A DNA stretch of 64,000 bases from Streptomyces sp. NBC_01255. Its GTDB lineage: Bacteria > Actinomycetota > Actinomycetes > Streptomycetales > Streptomycetaceae. The position numbers and the translations under genes were made by a program. The DNA is taken from the NCBI RefSeq assembly GCF_036226445.1, contig NZ_CP108474.1, positions 7,378,001 through 7,442,000 on the forward strand, read 5' to 3'. The notes beneath the pieces are model-generated. The model was not told where the DNA came from. It did no database searches and worked only from the letters and a program-made list of their open reading frames with translations. This document shows positions 27,197 through 34,528 of this stretch, piece by piece (the stretch's first letter is position 1; the number at the start of each line of letters is the position of its first letter).

Positions 27197-27742
27197 ACGC
27201 CGGCCTGGGCGCGCGTAGATGGTGCTGGTGAGCACGGTCCGGCCGACGGGCGTACGGGACAGCCGCTCGATCACCGGCACGGGAAGCGACAGGGCCGCGC
27301 CCCGCATGGCCCGCAGCGTCCCGAAGGCGTACCGCCGCTCGCTCTCCGACCAGAAGCCGGCGGGGGAGAGCGCGGTCACCGAGCGCACCAGCTTCTCCCG
27401 GCCGAGCTCCAGCGCGAGCAGCCCGCCCAACGAGTTCCCCGCGACGTGCGGCCGGTCGAAGCCGACGGCCTCGCAGAAGGCGCCGAGCACCGGGACGACG
27501 GAGGGGAGGCCGTAGGGGCAGCCCTCCGGAAGGGGGTCCGAGGCGCCGAAGCCGGGCAGGTCGACGGCGATCACCTCGCGCTCGGCGGCGAGGATGTCGA
27601 GCACCGGCTCCCAGGCCTGCCAGTGGTGCCCGATGCCGTGGAGCAGCAGCAGGGGTTCTCCCGAGCCCCTCCGTTCGTACGCCAGGGACGTCGTGCGGGG
27701 ACCCGACGGGGTCCCGATCGAGAACGCGATCCGTGCGGGCAT
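26912..27742 (-). CDS. Alpha/beta hydrolase
   Basis: A 276-residue alpha/beta hydrolase. LLLHGIGHHWQAW supplies the HG oxyanion motif, GNSLGG (about 112-117) the nucleophile elbow, WGTRDRLL the acid and GCGHVPMHDDP the catalytic His. The start is the ATG giving MPARIAFSIG, with AGGGGAGC upstream. It is divergent from the ECF41 sigma gene. The last 285 bp overlap the tail of the converging DMT gene. Esterase, lactonase or dehalogenase activity is possible; none can be preferred. Confidence 0.88.
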   Translation of the reverse strand: MPARIAFSIGTPSGPRTTSLAYERRGSGEPLLLLHGIGHHWQAWEPVLDILAAEREVIAVDLPGFGASDPLPEGCPYGLPSVVPVLGAFCEAVGFDRPHVAGNSLGGLLALELGREKLVRSVTALSPAGFWSESERRYAFGTLRAMRGAALSLPVPVIERLSRTPVGRTVLTSTIYARPGRRSPEAVVAETLALRAASGFHQTLAAGRNAPMPGDVPGVPVTVAWGTRDRLLLRRQGVRAKHALPGSRLVRLPGCGHVPMHDDPALVARVILDGSR

Positions 27743-27785
27743 TCCGGCTCCCCTGAAGTTCCTTATACGGCTCGTCAGCAAGAAT

Positions 27786-27797
27786 TACCGTTCGGTA
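27786..27797. promoter_or_regulatory. TACCG-TT-CGGTA palindrome
   Basis: TACCG and CGGTA flank TT in the region between the hydrolase gene and the ECF41 gene, about 45 bp upstream of the hydrolase start and near the -35 region of a possible hydrolase promoter (TATAAG as -10). The shape resembles TetR-type operators, but no TetR gene is adjacent. Confidence 0.35.
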
Positions 27798-27861
27798 GCC
27801 AGTAGTTCAAGACCGGGAGTCGAAACTGGACAGCGCGGCAGCGGTCGGCTGGGATGGGCGG

Positions 27862-28767
27862 GTGCCCACCGATATCCCGACCACGCCGACCGACACCCTG
27901 ACCGACCTCTTCGAGGAACACCGCCGGATGCTCCTCGGTGTCGCCTACCGGATGCTCGGGCGTGCCGCCGACGCCGAGGACGTCGTCCAGGAGGCCTGGC
28001 TCCGCTGGACCGCCGAAGACCGCGCCGCCGTCCGCGAGCCGCGCGCCTTCCTCGTACGGATCACCACCAGGCTCGCCATCGACCGGCTGCGACAGGCCCA
28101 GGCGCGCCGCGAGTCCTACGTCGGCCCCTGGCTGCCCGAACCCGTCGTCACCGACTTCGGGGCGACCGCCCCCGACACCGCCGAGCGCGCCCTGCTCGCC
28201 GACTCCGTCTCCCTGGCGGTCCTCGTCGTCCTGGAATCCCTCTCCCCCCTGGAGCGGGCCGTCTTCGTACTGCGCGAGGCCTTCGGCTTCCCCTTCGGGG
28301 AGATCGCCACCGCGCTCGACCGCTCCGAGTCGGCCGTGCGCCAGCTCGCCGGCCGCGCCCGGCGCCACGTCGACGAGGGCAAGCCGCGGTACGACGTCGA
28401 CCCGACCGAGCGCCGCGACCTCACCGAGCGCTTCCTCACCGCCGCGTCCGGCGGCGACCTCGGCGAGCTCCTCGCCCTGCTCGCCCCGGACGCGCGCCTC
28501 GTCGGCGACAGCGGAGGCAAGTCCAAGGCCCCGCTGCGGATCATCGACGGCGCCGACAAGATCGGCCGCTTCTTCCGCGGTGTCGCGACCGGGACGGACA
28601 CCACGTACGACTACCGCTTCGCCGAGCTCAACGGCGCCCCCGCCGTGGTCGCCTTCGTGGACGGCAGGCCGGACTCGGTCTTCCAGGTCGAGGTACGCGA
28701 CGGGCGCGTCCAGTGCGTCTACATCATCCGTAACCCCGACAAGCTCCAGGGCCTCGCCGACCTCTGA
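27862..28767 (+). CDS. ECF41-type RNA polymerase sigma factor (SigJ-like)
   Basis: A 301-residue ECF sigma factor with a SnoaL-like C-terminal extension. Sigma region 2 (LFEEHRRMLLGVAYRMLGRAADAEDVVQEAWLR) is at the N-terminus and region 4 (SPLERAVFVLREAFGFPFGEIA, SESAVRQLAGRAR) in the middle. ECF41 hallmarks are all there: the WLPEP linker motif, DSGGK (usual DGGGK/R), and NPDKL near the C-terminus. In ECF41 the extension acts as a built-in regulator instead of an anti-sigma factor. Typical targets are adjacent oxidoreductase or hydrolase genes; here the divergent alpha/beta hydrolase is the obvious candidate. Confidence 0.92.
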   Translation: MPTDIPTTPTDTLTDLFEEHRRMLLGVAYRMLGRAADAEDVVQEAWLRWTAEDRAAVREPRAFLVRITTRLAIDRLRQAQARRESYVGPWLPEPVVTDFGATAPDTAERALLADSVSLAVLVVLESLSPLERAVFVLREAFGFPFGEIATALDRSESAVRQLAGRARRHVDEGKPRYDVDPTERRDLTERFLTAASGGDLGELLALLAPDARLVGDSGGKSKAPLRIIDGADKIGRFFRGVATGTDTTYDYRFAELNGAPAVVAFVDGRPDSVFQVEVRDGRVQCVYIIRNPDKLQGLADL

Positions 28768-28803
28768 AGCCCCGCCTTGACCCGGCCCCCGGCCCCGGCC
28801 CCC

Positions 28804-28834
28804 GGCCCCGTCTCCCGACCCGGGAGACGGGGCC
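28804..28834. terminator. Strong GC hairpin after the ECF41 gene
   Basis: GGCCCCGTCTCCCG (28804-28817) and CGGGAGACGGGGCC (28821-28834) pair perfectly over 14 bp around ACC and are followed by GTTTGC. It sits 37 bp after the ECF41 stop and should end that transcript. Confidence 0.8.
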
Positions 28835-28920
28835 GTTTGCTGCGCAGAGCACACGCGGGCGCGAACGTCCTGTGAACGATCTAGGTCAGAGGGTCACATT
28901 CGGGGTCGTTTGACGGAGGA

Positions 28921-28955
28921 TTGGTCTTGACCAAGGGGGTGGCTCGCCTTATGGT
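28921..28955 (+). promoter_or_regulatory. Promoter with DasR-type operator upstream of GntR gene
   Basis: TTGACC (28927-28932) and TATGGT (28950-28955) are spaced by 17 bp. The -35 is part of a near-palindrome, TTGGTCTTGACCAA (28921-28934), whose core TGGTCTTGACCA differs from the DasR/YvoA consensus TGGTCTAGACCA at one base. A HutC-type GntR protein, either DasR itself or the downstream gene product, could block this promoter. Confidence 0.65.
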
Positions 28956-29036
28956 CGCAGAGTTAGTGCAGGAACCTTTAATAAACAAGGGCGCGGAAAA
29001 ACGCCGCGGGACACGGCGAATTTGCGGAGGATCAGG

Positions 29037-29777
29037 GTGGGGACCACGCAGCTGGAATCGGTACCGGAGCCGAAGTACCAGCACCTCAAGACAGTGATCG
29101 GCGAAGCGCTCGACTCGGACTTCGCCGTCGGAGAGATCCTGCCCAACGAGCGGGAGCTCGCGGCGCGCTTCGGCGTCGCCCGTGCCACGCTCCGCCAGGC
29201 CCTGGAGCAGCTGGAGCTGGAAGGCCGTCTCCAGCGCCGCCGCGGCGTCGGCACCACGGTCGCCCCGCCGCGCGTCGGCGTCGACGTCTCCACCGCCCAG
29301 CACGCCTGGCCCGGTGTCGGCGACGAGACCTGGGAGTCCCAGGACTCCGCCAGCGACGTGGCCCCGGCCGCCGTCGCGCGCGTCCTGGAGATCGCCGCGG
29401 ACGAGCAGGTGCACGTCGTCCGCCGCATCCGCGTCACCCAGGGCCAGTCGGTCGCCGCCGAGCTGCTGTACGTGCCCGCCGCATCGGTGCCGGGCCTCAG
29501 CGCCATCGACACCCCCGCCGGACCCGCCCGCGCCCGCACGGTGCTGCGCGAGCTCCAGCACCTCGCCCTCGACGGCCAGGACCGCTCCGTGGAGCTCGGT
29601 TCGGCCCGCGCCGACGACGCCAAGGAGCTCGACCGGCTGCCCGGCGCGCCCGTCCTCGTCGTGACGACCCGCTACCTCTCCGAGGGGCGCACCGCCGCCG
29701 TCTCGGTGGCCACGTACCGCGCCGACACCTGCCGCCTCACCTTCGGCGACTCGGTCGACCTGGTGATGGCTTCCTGA
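29037..29777 (+). CDS. GntR-family (HutC subfamily) transcriptional regulator
   Basis: A 246-residue regulator. The N-terminal winged helix (KYQHLKTVIGEALDSDFAVGEILPNERELAARFGVARATLRQALE, about 14-58) is a standard GntR domain. The C-terminal part with the LGSARADDAKELDRLPGAPVLVV block is a UTRA ligand domain, as in DasR, NagR and HutC. The GTG start fits a GGAGG six nt upstream; a TTG 15 nt earlier is not needed. A DasR-like operator overlaps its promoter, so it may be autoregulated or under amino-sugar control. It converges on the ROK gene. Confidence 0.9.
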   Translation: MGTTQLESVPEPKYQHLKTVIGEALDSDFAVGEILPNERELAARFGVARATLRQALEQLELEGRLQRRRGVGTTVAPPRVGVDVSTAQHAWPGVGDETWESQDSASDVAPAAVARVLEIAADEQVHVVRRIRVTQGQSVAAELLYVPAASVPGLSAIDTPAGPARARTVLRELQHLALDGQDRSVELGSARADDAKELDRLPGAPVLVVTTRYLSEGRTAAVSVATYRADTCRLTFGDSVDLVMAS

Positions 29778-29795
29778 CACCGCGCCTAGCGCGCA

Positions 29796-29842
29796 ACGGC
29801 CCGTCGAGGGACCGCCACTCCGGCGGTTCAGCGGCGGGCCGT
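29796..29842. terminator. Two-tier hairpin between GntR and ROK genes
   Basis: Inner arms ACCGCC/GGCGGT (29811-29816, 29822-29827) lie within outer arms ACGGCCCG/CGGGCCGT (29796-29803, 29835-29842). Placed between two converging stops, it can act as a bidirectional terminator; the right outer arm lies in the last codons of the ROK gene. Confidence 0.65.
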
Positions 29843-30985
29843 CACCGTTCCGTCGACCGCGAAGAGCTGCTCCTCGACGTGGTCCAGGGCGAGCCGCAGC
29901 GCACCCGTGCCCACGGCGGCCTCGCCCAGGAGCGAGAGCACCACGCGCGGCGGCCGCAGGCAGAAGCGCGCCAGCTCCTCGCGGAGCGGCGGGAGCACAC
30001 CGTCGAGCCCGGCGGCCCAGCCGCCGACGACCACGAGCTCGGGGTCGATCGCGAGGACCAGCGCCGCCACGTCGTGCACGAGCCGCTGGATGAACCGGTC
30101 CACCGCCGCCTCCGCCCGCGCGTCGCCCTTCCGGGCCAGCGCGAAGACTTCGGCGACCGCCTGCTCGTCCAGCGGGTGCAGCGGCTCGTCGGTGGTCGAC
30201 AGGAGGTGCTCGGGGGTGACCCCGCGGCCCAGGAGGTGCAGGGCGCCGATCTCCCCGGCCGCCCCGCCGTAGCCGCGGTGGAGCCGGCCGCCGATCAGCG
30301 AACCGGCGCCCGGGCTCAGCCCCGCCAGGACGAAGACGATGTCGTCGGAGTCGGTCGCGGCACCCTTCCAGTGCTCGGCGACCGCCGCCGCGTTCGCGTC
30401 GTTCTCGACGATGACCGGGCACTTGAAGGAGCGGCGCAGCCGCTCGCCGAGCGCGAGGCCCGTCCAGCCGGGCAGCGCCGTACCGAGGCGTACCGTGCCG
30501 TCGGCCTCCACGATGCCGGGCGTCCCGACGCCGACGGCCCGCAGATTGGACCGGGCGACCCCGGCCCTGCGCAGCACGTCCGCGACGACCACCCGCACCT
30601 TGTCCAGACGCTCGTCCTCGGGGGCCGTCTCCGACACCTCGCGGGATCCGGCGCCGATGATCCGGCCGTCCAGACCGGAGAGCAGGGCGGCCACGCGGTG
30701 CGGGCCGATCTCGATGCCGAGGAGATGACCGGCCTCCGCGCGGAAGCGGAACCTCCGCGCCGGACGACCCTGGCGCCGGGCCTCGCCCTCCTCGGGCGCC
30801 GACTCGACGACGAGCCCGCCCTCCATGAGCCCCTCGACGACGCCTTCGACCGTCGGCCGCGACAGACCCGTGATCCGGGTCAGGTCCGTGAGCGTGGGCG
30901 CGTCGGCGCCCCGCAGAGCATGAAGTACCACCGCGGAGTTGATCCGCCGCAGCAGAGACGGATCCCCGCCGGTCAGCCGCCCCAC
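29828..30985 (-). CDS. ROK-family transcriptional regulator
   Basis: A 385-residue NagC/XylR-type repressor. An N-terminal winged helix (LTDLTRITGLSRPTVEGVVEGL, about 32-53) is fused to a ROK sugar-kinase-like domain. VENDANAAAVAEHW and the GAAGEIGALHLLGRG stretch match ROK motifs, though the Cys-rich zinc motif of ROK proteins (CxCGxxGC) is absent. It probably senses a sugar or amino sugar. The GTG start follows GGAGGA by 6-7 nt; an upstream GTG in the same frame is less likely. It lies beside the GntR gene that carries a DasR-type site, suggesting shared carbon-source control. Confidence 0.88.
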   Translation of the reverse strand: MGRLTGGDPSLLRRINSAVVLHALRGADAPTLTDLTRITGLSRPTVEGVVEGLMEGGLVVESAPEEGEARRQGRPARRFRFRAEAGHLLGIEIGPHRVAALLSGLDGRIIGAGSREVSETAPEDERLDKVRVVVADVLRRAGVARSNLRAVGVGTPGIVEADGTVRLGTALPGWTGLALGERLRRSFKCPVIVENDANAAAVAEHWKGAATDSDDIVFVLAGLSPGAGSLIGGRLHRGYGGAAGEIGALHLLGRGVTPEHLLSTTDEPLHPLDEQAVAEVFALARKGDARAEAAVDRFIQRLVHDVAALVLAIDPELVVVGGWAAGLDGVLPPLREELARFCLRPPRVVLSLLGEAAVGTGALRLALDHVEEQLFAVDGTVTARR

Positions 30986-31138
30986 AGTGTGTCCTCCCAG
31001 CTCGTGCACCTCTTCGGCGGATGGTACTCAATGGGCCGGGGCGCGGCGAGTGCCGCCCCCGGGCCGTGCGGACCCGAGCCCCTCGCCGGTCCGCCTGACG
31101 CGACGCCAACTGTCAGTGCCGGCCGCTTTACTGGCCCT

Positions 31139-31561
31139 ATGACCATGGCACGCCACCTGGCGACGATCGACGAGTTCCGCGCGCGCCTCACCGGCGGTTC
31201 CGGTGGCGGTCCGGACTTCCACCTGGCGGAGCTCGCGACGAGCGAGGACTTCCGGGACGACGACGGCACCCGCCGGGGGCTCGCCGAGGAACAGTACGAA
31301 GCGGAACGGGACGGGCTGGCCGCCGTGCTCACCGTCCGCTGGGGCCGGCCGACGGAGCTGGACCTCTGGCCGGTCCTGGAGCGGAGCCTGGCCGGCGAGT
31401 CCTTACCGGAGCCCTGGTCCGCCCTTGCGAACCACACCGCGGAACTGCGCCTGTGGTGGGACGGCGGACGGTGGATCGCCCTGGGGATCTCCCGGTGGGA
31501 CAAGGAACTGCCGCTCCGGCTCCTCGCCCTGGTGACCGCGGTGGACCCGCCTCAGGCGTAA
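31139..31561 (+). CDS. Hypothetical protein
   Basis: A 140-residue acidic protein with no signal peptide or membrane segment. The middle has LTVRWGRPTELDLWPVLERSL and the end has AELRLWWDGGRWIALGISRWDKELPLRLL, an alternating Trp-rich pattern suggesting a small beta-rich fold. I do not recognise the family. Two nearby ATGs (31139, 31145) are possible. It is divergent from the ROK gene and converges on the DNA glycosylase gene with a 10-bp overlap. Coding is supported by strongly GC-rich third positions in this frame. Confidence 0.65.
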   Translation: MTMARHLATIDEFRARLTGGSGGGPDFHLAELATSEDFRDDDGTRRGLAEEQYEAERDGLAAVLTVRWGRPTELDLWPVLERSLAGESLPEPWSALANHTAELRLWWDGGRWIALGISRWDKELPLRLLALVTAVDPPQA

Positions 31562-32112
31562 TGGACGGCGGCCTCCCGGAGCCTCGCGTACTCCTCGGCC
31601 ATCGTCGCCGCCGTCCAGTGGGCGTTGAGGCCGCTCGGGTTGGGCAGCGCCCAGACCCGGGTGGAACCGATCACGCGCTCCTGCGGCCCGATCGCCGCCT
31701 TCGGCTCGCCGAACGCCGTCCGGTACGCGGTGACCCCGACGACCGCGAGCCACCGCGGCGCGAGCCGCTCGACCTTGTCGACCAGGATCCGCCCGCCCTC
31801 GCGGTACTCCTCCCGGCTCAGCTCGTCGGCCCGCGCGGTCGCCCGCGCCGCCACGTTCGTGATGCCGAGCCCGTACGACAGGAGCTCGTCCTGCTCGTCC
31901 GGCCGCAGCTGCCGCGGGGTGAACCCCGACAGGTGCAGCACCGGCCAGAACCGATTGCCCGGCCGGGCGAAGTGGTGGCCCGTCGCGGCCGTCATGAGAC
32001 CCGGGTTGATCCCGCAGAAGAGCACGGAAAGGCCGCCCGCCACCACGTCGGGAACGACGCGGTCGCGAGCGGCCTCCAGCTGCTGCTGGGTGAACCGGGG
32101 GGTCCCGGTCAG
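31552..32112 (-). CDS. mug: G/U mismatch-specific uracil-DNA glycosylase (Mug/TDG-like)
   Basis: A 186-residue DNA glycosylase of the Mug/TDG branch of the uracil-DNA glycosylase superfamily. FCGINPG (about residues 31-37) is the motif A with the active-site Asn, and ALPNPSGLNAHWT is the motif B that wedges into the DNA. It removes U or related bases mispaired with G. No ATG, GTG or TTG lies in a useful place. The best reading is a CTG start at 32112 that overlaps the purB stop as CTGA; the next in-frame GTG would delete about 18 conserved residues. Co-transcribed with purB. Confidence 0.82.
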   Translation of the reverse strand: MTGTPRFTQQQLEAARDRVVPDVVAGGLSVLFCGINPGLMTAATGHHFARPGNRFWPVLHLSGFTPRQLRPDEQDELLSYGLGITNVAARATARADELSREEYREGGRILVDKVERLAPRWLAVVGVTAYRTAFGEPKAAIGPQERVIGSTRVWALPNPSGLNAHWTAATMAEEYARLREAAVHYA

Positions 32113-33551
32113 AGGATCGCGCCGGGGGCGTAGGCGGCGGCCTCCGGGTGCTGCTTCAGGATCTCCTCGATACGGGAGACCACGGAGGCGACCTGGTCGG
32201 CGGCGGCGCCCGTGAAGGACAGCTTGTCCGCCATCAGCTCGTCGAGCTGCGCCCGGTTCAGCGGGATCCGGTCGTCGGCGGCCAGCTTGTCGAGGAGCTC
32301 GTTGCGCTCGGCGCCCTGCTCGCGCATGGCGAGGGCGGAGGCGACGGCGTTCTCCTTGATGGCCTCGTGGGCGACCTCGCGGCCGACGCCGGCGCGCACG
32401 GCGCCCATGAGGACCTTGGTGGTCGCCAGGAAGGGCAGGTAGCGGTCGAGCTCGCGGGCGACGACGGCCGGGAAGGCGCCGAACTCGTCGAGCACGGTCA
32501 GGAAGGTCTCCAGGAGGCCGTCCAGCGCGAAGAAGGCGTCCGGCAGGGCGACGCGGCGGACCACGGAGCAGGACACGTCGCCCTCGTTCCACTGGTCGCC
32601 GGCGAGCTCGCCGGTCATCGACGCGTAGCCGCGCAGGATGACCATCAGGCCGTTGACGCGCTCGCAGGAGCGGGTGTTCATCTTGTGCGGCATCGCCGAG
32701 GAGCCGACCTGGCCGGGCTTGAAGCCCTCCGTGACCAGCTCGTGGCCCGCCATCAGACGGATCGTCTTGGCGATCGACGACGGCGCGGCGGCCAGCTGCA
32801 CGAGCGAGGTGACCACGTCGTAGTCGAGCGAGCGCGGGTAGACCTGGCCGACCGAGGTGAAGGCGTGCGCGAAGCCGAGGTGACCGGCGATCCGCTGCTC
32901 CAGGTCCGCCAGCTTGCCGGCGTCGCCGCCGAGCAGGTCCAGCATGTCCTGCGCGGTGCCGACCGGACCCTTGATGCCGCGCAGCGGGTAGCGGCCGAGG
33001 AGCTCCTCAAGGCGCGCGTACGCCACGAGCAGCTCGTCCGCGGCGGTCGCGAAGCGCTTGCCGAGGGTGGTCGCCTGGGCGGCGACGTTGTGCGAGCGGC
33101 CCGCCATGACCAGCTCCGCGTACTCGGCGGAGAGCTTGCCGAGGCGGCCGAGGACGGCGACCGTACGGTCCCGCATCAGCTCCAGGGAGAGGCGGATCTG
33201 GAGCTGCTCGACGTTCTCGGTGAGGTCGCGCGAGGTCATGCCCTTGTGGACGTGCTCGTGGCCGGCGAGGGCGTTGAACTCCTCGATGCGGGCCTTCACG
33301 TCGTGCCGGGTGACCTTCTCGCGCTCGGCGATGGAACCGAGGTCGACCTGGTCGAGAACGCGCTCGTAGTCGGCGAGGGCGGCGTCCGGAACCTCGATCC
33401 CGAGGTCCTTCTGCGCACGCAGCACGGCGAGCCAGAGCTGACGCTCCAGCTTCACCTTCTGCTCGGGGGACCAGAGGACGGCGAGCTCCGCGGAGGCGTA
33501 GCGGCCGGCCAGAACGTTGGGGATACGGGGCTTCGCAGTCACAGCAGTCAC
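32109..33551 (-). CDS. purB: Adenylosuccinate lyase
   Basis: A 480-residue fumarase/aspartase-superfamily enzyme that acts twice in purine synthesis, releasing fumarate from SAICAR and from adenylosuccinate. The superfamily signature GSSAMPHKMNTR (catalytic-loop Ser) lies near residue 270, and KGMTSRDLTENVEQLQ near 104-119. The length and the GTG start giving MTAVTAKPRIPN are normal for Streptomyces. TAGAAT lies 8 nt before the GTG and no ribosome-binding site fits, so the transcript may be leaderless. The stop overlaps the glycosylase start. Confidence 0.95.
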   Translation of the reverse strand: MTAVTAKPRIPNVLAGRYASAELAVLWSPEQKVKLERQLWLAVLRAQKDLGIEVPDAALADYERVLDQVDLGSIAEREKVTRHDVKARIEEFNALAGHEHVHKGMTSRDLTENVEQLQIRLSLELMRDRTVAVLGRLGKLSAEYAELVMAGRSHNVAAQATTLGKRFATAADELLVAYARLEELLGRYPLRGIKGPVGTAQDMLDLLGGDAGKLADLEQRIAGHLGFAHAFTSVGQVYPRSLDYDVVTSLVQLAAAPSSIAKTIRLMAGHELVTEGFKPGQVGSSAMPHKMNTRSCERVNGLMVILRGYASMTGELAGDQWNEGDVSCSVVRRVALPDAFFALDGLLETFLTVLDEFGAFPAVVARELDRYLPFLATTKVLMGAVRAGVGREVAHEAIKENAVASALAMREQGAERNELLDKLAADDRIPLNRAQLDELMADKLSFTGAAADQVASVVSRIEEILKQHPEAAAYAPGAIL

Positions 33552-33559
33552 GTGGAGAG

Positions 33560-33565
33560 ATTCTA
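33560..33565 (-). promoter_or_regulatory. -10 element of purB, probably leaderless
   Basis: On the minus strand TAGAAT is followed by 8 nt and then the GTG start of purB. The -35 region is weak. There is no AGG-type ribosome-binding sequence in the gap, so initiation at or next to the start codon is likely. Confidence 0.45.
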
Positions 33566-33668
33566 CTGGCGGTTTGTGCAGGCCAGCGCCACGGAGGGAT
33601 GTGGAGCTTGCTACGAGACGCAGGTCACGAAGGGGGTGTGCGTCGCGTCGCGCGCCCCGCGTCCCGGT

Positions 33669-34463
33669 TCACGACCCGGCCGGCGCCTCGTACGACGTCT
33701 CGTACGGCAGGAGTTCGGGGCGCTTGGGCGTGCGCCCGTCCCCGGAGGAGCGGCCCGTGAGCCGCCGTCCGATCCACGGTCCCAGGTGCTCCCTGGCGAA
33801 ACGGGCGTCCGCGATCCGCCGGCTCGCCCAGCCGGTGCGCCCGGCCGGGGGCAGTGGAGTCCGCCAGTCGTCCTCGGGAGGGAGGCCCAGCGTCTGCCAC
33901 ACCGCCTCGGCGACCCGCCGGTGCCCGTCGGCGGTCAGATGGAGCCGGTCCACGTCCCACAGCCGGGGGTCGCCGAGCGCCGGCGCCCCGTACAGGTCGA
34001 CGACGAGGGCGCCGTGCCGGGCGGCGAGCTCGTCGAGGTGGACGAAGAGCTCCTCCATGCGGGGGCGGAAGCGCTCCATGACCGGCCCTTCGCGGCCGGG
34101 GCTGCGCATCAGGACCAGCTGTCGGCAGGCGGGTGTGAGGCGTTCCACTGCCTCGGTGAGGAGGTCCCGCACCCGGACCATGTCGACCTTGGGCCGGAGG
34201 GTGTCGTTGAGCCCGCCGACGAGGGTCACGACATCGGCCTTCATCCCTGCGGCCAGGTCGACTTGCTCGTCGACGATCTGGCCGATGAGTTTTCCGCGCA
34301 CGGCGAGGTTCGCGTAGCGGAAGTCGGGCGAGCGGGCGGCGAGGCGGCCCGCGAGGACGTCGGCCCAGCCCCGGTACGAGCCGTCGGCCTTCAGGTCCGA
34401 CATACCCTCGGTGAAGCTGTCGCCGAGGGCGACGAGACTGGTGTAGGTGGCATTGATCTCCAT
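33669..34463 (-). CDS. SGNH/GDSL-type hydrolase
   Basis: A 264-residue SGNH hydrolase. Block I is ALGDSFTEGMSD (catalytic Ser about residue 14), block III has GGLNDTLRP (Asn), and block V is DRLHLTADGHRR with the Asp-x-x-His pair. No signal peptide, so probably intracellular. The last 45 residues are Arg/Pro-rich. The ATG at 34463 sits 9 nt after TATGAT, and a 16-bp palindrome overlaps that -10. Substrates for this family are esters or thioesters; none can be preferred. Confidence 0.88.
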   Translation of the reverse strand: MEINATYTSLVALGDSFTEGMSDLKADGSYRGWADVLAGRLAARSPDFRYANLAVRGKLIGQIVDEQVDLAAGMKADVVTLVGGLNDTLRPKVDMVRVRDLLTEAVERLTPACRQLVLMRSPGREGPVMERFRPRMEELFVHLDELAARHGALVVDLYGAPALGDPRLWDVDRLHLTADGHRRVAEAVWQTLGLPPEDDWRTPLPPAGRTGWASRRIADARFAREHLGPWIGRRLTGRSSGDGRTPKRPELLPYETSYEAPAGS

Positions 34464-34472
34464 GGCGGAGAG

Positions 34473-34490
34473 ATCATACCGCGCGGTATG
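34473..34490. promoter_or_regulatory. Palindromic operator over the SGNH hydrolase -10
   Basis: CATACCGCGCGGTATG (34475-34490) is a perfect 16-bp palindrome. On the minus strand its right end contributes to TATGAT (34473-34478), the -10 of the hydrolase, 9 nt before its ATG. It also lies 38 bp upstream of the divergent mycothiol-type gene. A TetR- or GntR-like repressor site is likely. Confidence 0.6.
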
Positions 34491-34528
34491 CGCGGGATGC
34501 CGTGGAGAACCCGGGAGGGGAAGACCCG

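Noticed and set aside
28770..28803. Runs of CCGG/CCCC after the ECF41 gene as a regulatory repeat
   Set aside because: Low-complexity GC sequence just before a clear terminator; no regular period that suggests binding sites.
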